A stretch of 64,000 nucleotides of DNA, taken from positions 101,249,306 to 101,313,305 of the forward strand of contig NC_073695.1 of NCBI RefSeq assembly GCF_029784165.1, read 5' to 3'. How positions within the stretch are numbered: the stretch's first letter is position 1; each line of letters begins with the position of its first letter. Under the pieces are notes generated by a model, which was given only the letters and a program-made list of their open reading frames with translations, ran no database searches and was not told where the DNA came from. Origin of the DNA: Wyeomyia smithii. Its lineage: Eukaryota; Arthropoda; Insecta; Diptera; Culicidae. Positions 56,990-64,000 of this stretch are shown piece after piece. Position numbers and translations under genes: made by a program.

Positions 56990-57660
56990 GAAAAAACACG
57001 ACAGAATCTGAGGCTGCTCGAATCGATAATTAGCCAAGCAAACTGCCGAAAAACCACGGCGCACTGCGCGGCACTACGAGCGGCGTGATGGGCGGCCGGC
57101 AGAGCACGGCGGAATGGGGGCGCTTTTTCTACCGTGCGCATTGTATACAAAATGTTTCGAAGCCCCTATTTGTGTCAAGGACACCCGATCCGACAGCGAA
57201 GCAGCGCAAAAGCTTCGGACTCCACGGACTGTGGCTTGGGCTATTAGTCTACCAGCTAGGTGGACGAAGTGGAGCCCGCCATCGTCGGTGAAACCTCTCA
57301 GAACTGGGGCCTGCTGCGAGTTTGGTGCTATTGCAGCATCGATCGGATGGTCCACCCGGTTGGCATTTGCACACTAAAGCCACAATAAGTGCCGCTACTT
57401 CACCGAATGGTCCTCCACCGAAGAGATTGTAATTATCTTCAGCGATCGATCCTTTTGAGCTTCGCAATGGTTGGTGATTTCGGCTGCTGAAGGTGAAAGA
57501 GAATTAGCGAAATTCACCATCTGCTGTGCGTCTCCATTGATGCCCGCGTTCGTGTATTTGTGAGACAGGCTCTTGTTGACTGCAATATTACGGATTAGTC
57601 AATGGTTGCGTCGTCGCTTCTAACCGCTGCATGCCACGACGACTAGATCCGATTTACTTA
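56990..57660. promoter_or_regulatory. GC-richest island of the window
   Basis: CpG- and GC-rich text such as GCACTGCGCGGCACTACGAG and GGCGGCCGGCAGAGCACGG. All frames are partly open (up to 93 codons on the minus strand, 87 on the plus), as GC-rich DNA gives by chance; none has a domain. It lies beside T-run and microsatellite DNA and has no repeat copy in the window. A promoter or enhancer is the simplest reading. Confidence 0.3.
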
Positions 57661-57811
57661 GAGCCAGTTATCTGTGGTTGACGGTGATCCGTAGCCACGT
57701 TTAGTCGCAAGGAGATCTCATTCTGTCTGCATTCAGGCGCAAAAACTAGGCCAAGGACACTCGGTCCGGTACATACACGCCATATAAAGTAGGCAAAGTG
57801 ATCGATCTGGC

Positions 57812-57841
57812 TGTTTTTTTTTTTTTTTTTTTTTTTTTTTG
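57812..57841 (+). repeat. Poly-T tract of about 28 bases
   Basis: Uninterrupted T-run; it could be the A-tail of a minus-strand retroposed sequence, but no body was recognised next to it. Confidence 0.8.
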
Positions 57842-58610
57842 TTTGGCTGCGATTATTATTTACTTTCACACTGACAGCCCGAGTGTCTGATTTGGTTGAA
57901 ATCGTTCGGGTCTGATTGCGATTGATGTTCTGAGTGCTAGAGGTTCTCTAAGTCGGCTGACTGACTGGCTAAGCGCAGCTCACTTACTGTGTATATTGAT
58001 CACCTTGAACTGACTTGAAAATGGAATTCGAAGGATTTGTGTAACCAGTATTAGAACAGGAGGCGCAGGCATAATTATTAGGAGCGAGTCGTAATATGAC
58101 TAATAAAAATTCTCGTCCAACGCGTAATCGATTGGATTTCAGTGCTTTTCAACGAGTGATTTGGTTTCAGAGCAGGATACTTATAGCTGACTTCTTGCTC
58201 TATATGCAAGAAACCTGAATAAAATATAAATGGTTTTACCTACGTGTACAACGGATTCACAATGACCTGTTCTTTGCTTCCTTTTTTATCATTGTAATCA
58301 TGATAAGGCAAAAAATTGGGTATCTACCGCATTAGTTTCTTTGAAGCGGGCTTGCTCTATATACTCAGGTTTATTGGAAGACTTATTCAACAACAAACCA
58401 AGAATACATTTGGTCAAAATTAAACCATCAAACAAGAAACCATCGCCTATCGTAAAAATATCCGAACACTTATCAAAAAGTCTTCAGAAAGAAATCAGAA
58501 ATTTTCAAATCCTCTTAAAACCTCTGAAACTGATTTTGAGAATGCATGGAATGAGTATTCTTTTCTCTTGTGTGAACTTGCTCACAGCGCCAAAAATCGT
58601 TGATTTATTG
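57842..58610. other. Gene-free stretch
   Basis: A plus-strand open frame at 58,341-58,610 lacks recognisable motifs and runs into the MITE at 58,611, so it is not called as a gene. Confidence 0.35.
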
Positions 58611-58747
58611 CAGTGGTTCTCAACCTTATTCGGCTTCGCGACCTCTTTTGCTATAGTTACACGAAGAACTTTGCGGCCCCTTGAAAGAATTTCAGATGCA
58701 AGTTTGTAACGCGAAGCGGGCCCCAAGCCTCTGGTTGGGAACCATTG
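58611..58747. mobile_element. 137-bp hAT MITE
   Basis: Left end CAGTGGTTCTCAACC, right end inverted CAATGGTTCCCAACC, the well-known hAT terminus pattern. The 8-bp flanks ATTTATTG and ATCTATTG differ at one base. No coding region. Confidence 0.9.
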
Positions 58748-58875
58748 ATCTATTGTGAGATATACTCGGGTGTCTTCTGTATTCCGGACTTCTATTAAGT
58801 AATAGCGCTATTGAGAAGTGACATGCTTATCTGCTTATGCTAGTGTGTTATATAATTTTACCCTCCTTTGACTTG
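58748..58875 (-). mobile_element. SINE family A 3' fragment
   Basis: GATCTATTGTGAGATATACT, then CGGGTGTCTTCTGTATTCCG and a later GTGACATG match the tail region of the copies at 2.9 and 50.3 kb. The hAT MITE lies directly at its border. Confidence 0.55.
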
Positions 58876-58879
58876 ACAT

Positions 58880-59495
58880 TTTTTAAAATAACGGACGAAG
58901 TTACTAACCGACTACAACGAAATTCAATAGCGACCTATAGGACAACTAGGCCTTTCATTTGAGGCTAATTTTGTGAAAATCGGTTCAGCCATCTCTGAGA
59001 AAAATGAGTGAGTTTAAACAGACTCTAGAAAACATTTCTTCACATAACTTTTGGACCATATGTTCAATCATTATGAAATTTATAAGTTAAGAGTTCTGGA
59101 GATAGCCCGTTCATTTGACATCAGTTTTGTTAAAATCGGTTGTGTAGTTTCTGAGATATTGATGTTTCGTGATTTTTACATTTTGATACATAACCTCTAA
59201 ACCAAAAATCCGATTACAATGAAATTCAATAGCAACCTATGGGGCGACTAGACCTTTCATTTGCAATTAATTTCACGGAAATCGGTCTAGCCATCTCTGA
59301 GAAAAGTGAGTGAGAAAAAAAAGTTGCACATACACACACACGCACACACACATACACACATACATACTTACATACAGAAAATGCTCAGCTCGTCGAATCG
59401 AGTCGAGTGATATACCACATTCGGCCCTTTGGAGCACTTTCATACCTTTAGTTTTTGCAGTGATTGCTATACCTTTCTAGGAGAAAGGCAAAACA
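58880..59495 (+). repeat. Dispersed repeat related to the 24.7-26.2-kb array
   Basis: Contains AAATCGGTTCAGCCATCTCT, GAGAAAAATGAGTGAG, a CA-rich microsatellite (59,333-59,375) and the end GTGATTGCTATACCTTTCTA then GGAGAAAGGCAAAA. Two internal units (about 58,980 and 59,290) repeat the core. Confidence 0.75.
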
Positions 59496-59734
59496 TGTAT
59501 TCCTCATTTCATTTCTACCGTACAATCTTGTGAAACAGTTCGGAACGATTGGATAACCAACAATCAATTGTAAATTTATTGTACTTTCCGATGTTTGCGT
59601 CATCGTTGCTCATAGGGAGATATTTTGCAAAAAAAAAAACTATGGAGACGAATGGTGGTCGGTTGTAAAATATTCAGTTTCGTATATTTAAACAAAATGA
59701 TTGACTGGGAAGTATACTTCATTTTTTTTGACGT

Positions 59735-60845
59735 GGGACTACGTCTTTGTTTTCTATACTACGCATTCTGTAGAATTGGAAACGAAACTAGCAAATGTTG
59801 CGTCAGATTTCAAACGTTAATAACAGCATAACCACATGATGGATAACAATAACCAATATGTTGTTGGATAGATAAAATGTAGAACAATTTCGTAATATGC
59901 TAGTTATCACTCTAATTTCATTGCTAAGCGGTAGAATTGATAAAAAGTTTCAATGACAAATTTACGCGAAAAATAAACCAATTACATGCGAGCATTCCTA
60001 GCACAGACGACGTGAATGGACACCATCCGTTCCCCGTGATATGTTCTGTATCAATATCGATATAAAAATTGACAAAGTCTCCACGTCCCAATAGGTCAAT
60101 TTATTTTTGCTTCTATGAGCTTAGACTAAAATGATGTCTCGAAGGTAAAACTTTTCCGAGAAGTTTGAAACAATCTTCATTCTTGAACAATTTCTAAACC
60201 TGCTTTCAGAACCTAATAAAAACTGATGCCTTGAAAGAAAACATGCCGGCAAAAGCAACAGTACCAGTGGAGTAAAGAACCGCAGGTCTCTTGTCGTCTA
60301 TGATTGCAGCGGTACTCTTCTATTCGTGCTGCAGCGGTACTATTCGTTTTGCAGTGATACACATTTTTTCGTACATTTCTATTCATGTGCAATCGAGGAA
60401 AAACTGCAATGCTGCTGATGATGGTGATTGAAAGTTTATTTCATAAATATTATCACCATAAATTACTCAACAAGAATTGTAAATCTTTGCAACGGATATT
60501 TATTTAAATTTATCTTCGATATTCACTAAATAATCGTGACCGGATAGTATCGAAAGAGTAAATTCCACATATAAACATTTTTAGAAGAGTAAGAGCCTGC
60601 GAATGCTTGTGAATTTTTGGTTTATTTACTAAGATTCATCAGAATCTCTTTTTACATTTAAAAATTGTTAGATGATATATTATTATTCAAAGCTTTACCA
60701 TAATAAACAAATGTATATTAGCTGTCTTCGTAATACAGTGAATGTAGTTGTAGGCGAATGAAAAAAATTGTCAAGCGAAAAACAAAAATGGAATTGTTGA
60801 TTGCTACGATTTTTTGCTGAAACTTGTTAATAATTTTGTTTTTTT
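59735..60845 (-). mobile_element. Retroelement 3' region (copy 2) with RT C-terminal remnant
   Basis: Paralogue of 15,200-16,350. On the minus strand it opens with a diverged coding end (NKIINKFQQKIVAINNS) and closes with GACGTAGTCCCACGTC followed by eight A, matching a retroposed 3' terminus. Between them, sequences such as CACAGACGACGTGAATGG are almost unchanged from copy 1. Confidence 0.65.
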
Positions 60846-61825
60846 GTAATGATTTTTTTATGTACTAAAATATCTATTCAGAACTAATATTGTGTGTTCT
60901 GCCACAAATGGTGACATTTCAACACTATTATATATATTTGTACGCTTTTTTATATTATTGAATGTTATTAGCTTTCGCAGTTAAGTTGATGTTATTGTAG
61001 GAAAATTATTAAACCTACTTGTCAAGGAAAAAAAAAGAAATAAAACGAAACTTAAAATAAACTTAAAACTATCTTACTGACTATAAAGAGAGCTAATCGT
61101 TGCAATTGAGGATTGCAACGATTTTTGTCGGAATTTGTTGATAATTTGGCTTGACATATTTCCTAATGTTCCTACATTAGTGAGCCTATGTAGCTCGTTC
61201 GTGCTTAACCAGGGAGGTCGCTTCAAAATGATTTTTAAAAGTTTATTCTGAATCCTTTGAAGTGTCTTCTTCCTGGTTGCACAACAACTTGTTCAGATGG
61301 GAACTGTATATAACATTGCTGGCCTAAAAATTTGTTTGTAAATTAATAGTTTATTCTTGGGACAAAGTCTAGAATTCCTGTTGATAAGAGGATATAAACA
61401 TTTGATATACTTACAGTTAAATAACTTTGAATCATTTTTGTGAGGTAAAGCGGAAAACTGAAATTTGACATTTTAGCTATTAAACTTTTATGCCAAACAC
61501 TGTCGAATGCCTTTTCTATATCTAAAAGAGCAGCTCCAATCGAATAGCCTTCAGATTTATTAGTTCGAATCATATTTGTTACTCTAAGTAACTGATGAGT
61601 AGTGGAATGTCCATGACGAAAACCAAACTGCTCATTTGCAAAAATTGAATTCTCATTAATATGTGTTATCATTCTATTAAGAATTATTCTTTCGCAAAGC
61701 TTGCTAATAGAGGAAGCTGGATTCTTTTCGGGTTTTAAAATTGGAGTGACTATGGCATTTTTCCATTTCGTAGGAAAATGTGCTAGTGCAAAGCATCTGT
61801 TAAAAATTTCTCGTCGCTTTTATTT
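60846..61825 (-). pseudogene. Jockey-like non-LTR RT fragment with internal deletion
   Basis: Minus-strand order: FPTKWKNAIVTPILKPEKNP, SISKLCERIILNRM, FGFRHGHSTTHQLLRVTNMI, then LLDIEKAFDSVWH (palm motif A with catalytic D) and PLYLTKMIQSYL. It then jumps directly to NRNSRLCPKNKLLIYKQIF and the C-terminal LKRPPWLSTNELHRLTNV. The segment with the YADD box is deleted. A 3' UTR of about 230 bp follows to an A-rich end at about 60,846. 5' truncation and the internal gap make it inactive. Confidence 0.85.
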
Positions 61826-62600
61826 TGCTATTTTCACCGCTCTTAACTTCCGACTACTCGGTTGAATCGAGAGGTAAAATAAAACTACTTTTACTTTTAA
61901 AAAAGTAAAATTTCACAGTAAACTGGACAAATTAGAGCTATGAGATGAATATAGGTGTTGAGATGTATATAAGAGCGGTTCCCCCATAACAATTTTAAGC
62001 ATGATTGGAGCAAAAGAAATATCTGATCATGAGAAAGACCTAACGGCACGTTAGGTGCATAAATTATTATTTTCAAAATTTTCTGACATCAGAAATGAGT
62101 TAACCCACCCAAAATTGTAATAATGTGTAATATTCATTCATTTAAATAAGACTTTTAGGTTTTTTCCGACTTTTGTTCAGAAACCTGCCACTGTGCTGGG
62201 CTGACAACCTGAAATTTAGCAATTTTTATGTAAAACTCGTCAATAAATCGATTGGTGGTAGTTTCATCCTGTGCAGGGCACGGGAAAGGGTCCATATTTC
62301 CAAAAATAGCTCACTGTATTTCCTTTACTGTGTGGCTCTAAGCATATATCAAATGAGGAAGCATCTAGATAGGCAAGTAGATAATGATGTTTGCTTTGCA
62401 CCTCGAGACTGAAGAAAAACATTAATCCAGTTACCCGCTAAACATGTCTGCTCTTTGAATGTCATCGACCGCGGTGTACTTCTTTGTGTTCTCACTAAAG
62501 TGTTTCAGCATCTTTTGTTTCGCTCAGCTATGGTGTAAGTATTCATTTTTTTCTGAGAGCAGCAGAAACACAGCACGAAGCAGAAGCAAAAAGCGTGGTG
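61826..62600. other. Gene-free stretch
   Basis: AT-rich sequence with a 79-codon frame (62,173-62,412, +) that resembles no known protein. Confidence 0.35.
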
Positions 62601-62629
62601 TAAAAACGTTTAAAAATAATGCAATTCAA

Positions 62630-64000
62630 TATTGGATAAGATACCGATCACACTTTGGCGTTATCACTGACAGTGCGAATAAAGTATTCCTTGTGATAAA
62701 ATAAACTGTGGAAAGCTTTTTTTACACTCAAAACTAGACGGCTAATGTGTTGTCAAAATGAGTCGACTTTCATTGAATGCATTTTCTAGTGCCCGCTATC
62801 GCACAGAGACTGCATTTCACTAAAGTACCTCACTGCATCAGCTGTTATCGATGCCCGCTGCAACTGCTACGCTACCCGTAGCCATGCCAATGCTTTGGCC
62901 GCTATACGCCGCTATTGGAATCCGCTGTCCCTGCATCAGCTGGCCCAGCTACTATCGACGTTGAAATTCGCTGCAACTAGTGCGCTATCCATTGCTATGC
63001 CACAGCTGTGGCTGCTATCCGCCTGGTATCCACTGCAATGCTACTGCTGTTGCTATGGGAGGACTGCTGTTGTCGCTGTCTAGAACTATTATGACCGGCT
63101 TCGGCTGAAACAGGCTCTTATATAGGGATGAAAAACCTATCGATAGTTATCGATAGTAGTAGGAAATAATTATCGCCAGCCATTTCAGTTGATATTTTCC
63201 TTCGTTACTCTTATACAGACAAAAGGCAAATTTAAAATGGCAAGGTCTATGATTCTGTCGACCGTGCTTGGGAAGCAATCATATTATCAGATCAGTCGAA
63301 ATTCGCGCTTCAACAAGGATTGACCATTCTCAATAATATAGTTGCTTGTCATGATTTGGACTTGATAATTTTTTAAATTTTGATTATGCGAAAAATTAAT
63401 TTTTATGCTGATAATGAAAGCTTTTCGGATGTTGTGCTCATGACTGAAGGAAAATATAATTCAGTGCGTTCTGAGACACGGAGATGAAGCCAAATATATA
63501 TCTGTTCCAAATTTTTTGAAAGTGTAAATTGATTTAAGAGAATATATTATTTCTTCAATTAGGTCTTTATTTCATCCTGAAAAGAAAAGGACAATTTGTT
63601 CAATTCAATGTCTGATAAGATGCCGATCACATCCTTGCGTTATCACTGACAGTGCAAATAAAGTATTCCTTGGGGGAAAATAAACACTGAAAAGCTTTCC
63701 AGAACGTTCTTTCCATTGGATGCATTTACTAGTGTGCCTGCTATCGCTCAGAGACAGCATTTCACTAAAAGGCCACACTGCATCAGCTGGCCCTGCTTAT
63801 GTTGATGCTGAGACCAACGTCAACCGCTGCACTATCCCCGTTGTCACAGTAGTGGACGCTTCCGTGGCCATAGGTACCCGCTGCCCTGCATCACCTGGTC
63901 CTGCTATCGATGCTGAGACGCGCTCCGCTATCCTTTGCCATACCACAGCGGTGGCCGTTATCCGCTGCACTGCTACTGCTGCTGTATCCACTGCTGCACT
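62630..64000 (+). repeat. 979-bp tandem repeat with TATA-like and AATAAA-like signals
   Basis: The block CCGATCACA...TTATCACTGACAGTGC...AATAAAG occurs at 62,644-62,690 and 63,622-63,668, a period of 979 bp. Each is followed by TGCATTTACTAGTG-like text and a GC-richer part made of 100-110-bp subunits starting CTGCATCAGCTGGCCC (about 62,832, 62,931, 63,778, 63,887). The first unit then has GACTGCTGTTGTCGCTGTCT and TTATATAG (63,118-63,125), shared with 45.5 kb. The second unit runs off the window. It could be a repeated transcription unit or part of a retroelement; no protein was recognised. Confidence 0.65.

Noticed and set aside
57074..57467. Overlapping 68-93-codon frames on both strands
   Set aside because: Expected by chance in the GC-richest part of the window; no domain, no consistent codon bias, no splice support.

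Overview
The window looks like AT-rich, repeat-dense intergenic or intronic DNA from an insect, most likely a culicine (Aedes-like) mosquito. This is inferred from composition and from the mix of elements: tRNA-derived SINEs, jockey-like and endonuclease/RT-type non-LTR retrotransposons, hAT elements with 8-bp target duplications, and several palindromic MITEs. There is no operon structure, rRNA, intact tRNA or CRISPR array. No long intact host open reading frame was found. The best host-gene candidate is one first exon at 28,310-28,693 (+): a TATA-like box, CAGT initiator, roughly 300-nt leader, a leucine-run signal peptide and a phase-1 splice donor. If it is real, much of the sequence to its right is probably intron.

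Left part (1-13 kb): a GC-richer island with a good splice donor (0.45-0.9 kb), a SINE with a 15-bp target duplication (2.9-3.64 kb), and a 9-bp minisatellite (3.78-4.75 kb). Next comes a repeat named here 'X', split by a 2.7-kb TA-flanked DNA transposon (5,097-7,819) that carries a decayed arthropod transposase-like gene. From 9.1 to 12.7 kb, 8- and 9-bp arrays are interrupted by two inverted-repeat elements, and a second, unsplit X copy follows.

Middle part (13-35 kb): a second GC-richer island with a doubtful ORF (13.5-14.7 kb), a non-LTR 3' end, a 2.35-kb element with about 660-bp inverted arms, and a SINE with a perfect 13-bp duplication. Then follow a 2.9-kb element with perfect 29-bp inverted repeats and a perfect ATAT duplication that encloses a 750-bp tandem pair, a degenerate array of about 200-bp units, the candidate host exon, RT remnants, a 59-codon ORF and a 270-bp MITE.

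Right part (35-64 kb): a 385-bp hAT-type fold-back, an endonuclease/RT remnant and a 161-bp fold-back. A hAT-like element (41.8-44.8 kb) contains a second hAT, which in turn holds a small MITE and a gag fragment. A hAT-like element has inserted into a SINE (51.4-53.3 kb). Beyond these lie GC-richer islands at 54.7-57.7 kb that may be regulatory, a 137-bp hAT MITE, two non-LTR tails and a 979-bp tandem repeat with TATA-like and AATAAA-like signals at the right edge.

The order of insertion can be read directly where target duplications and continued host-repeat sequence agree (SINE at 2.9 kb, transposon at 5.1 kb, hAT nest at 42 kb, hAT in SINE at 51.4 kb). Family names rest on recognised protein motifs or terminal structures; no database search was possible.
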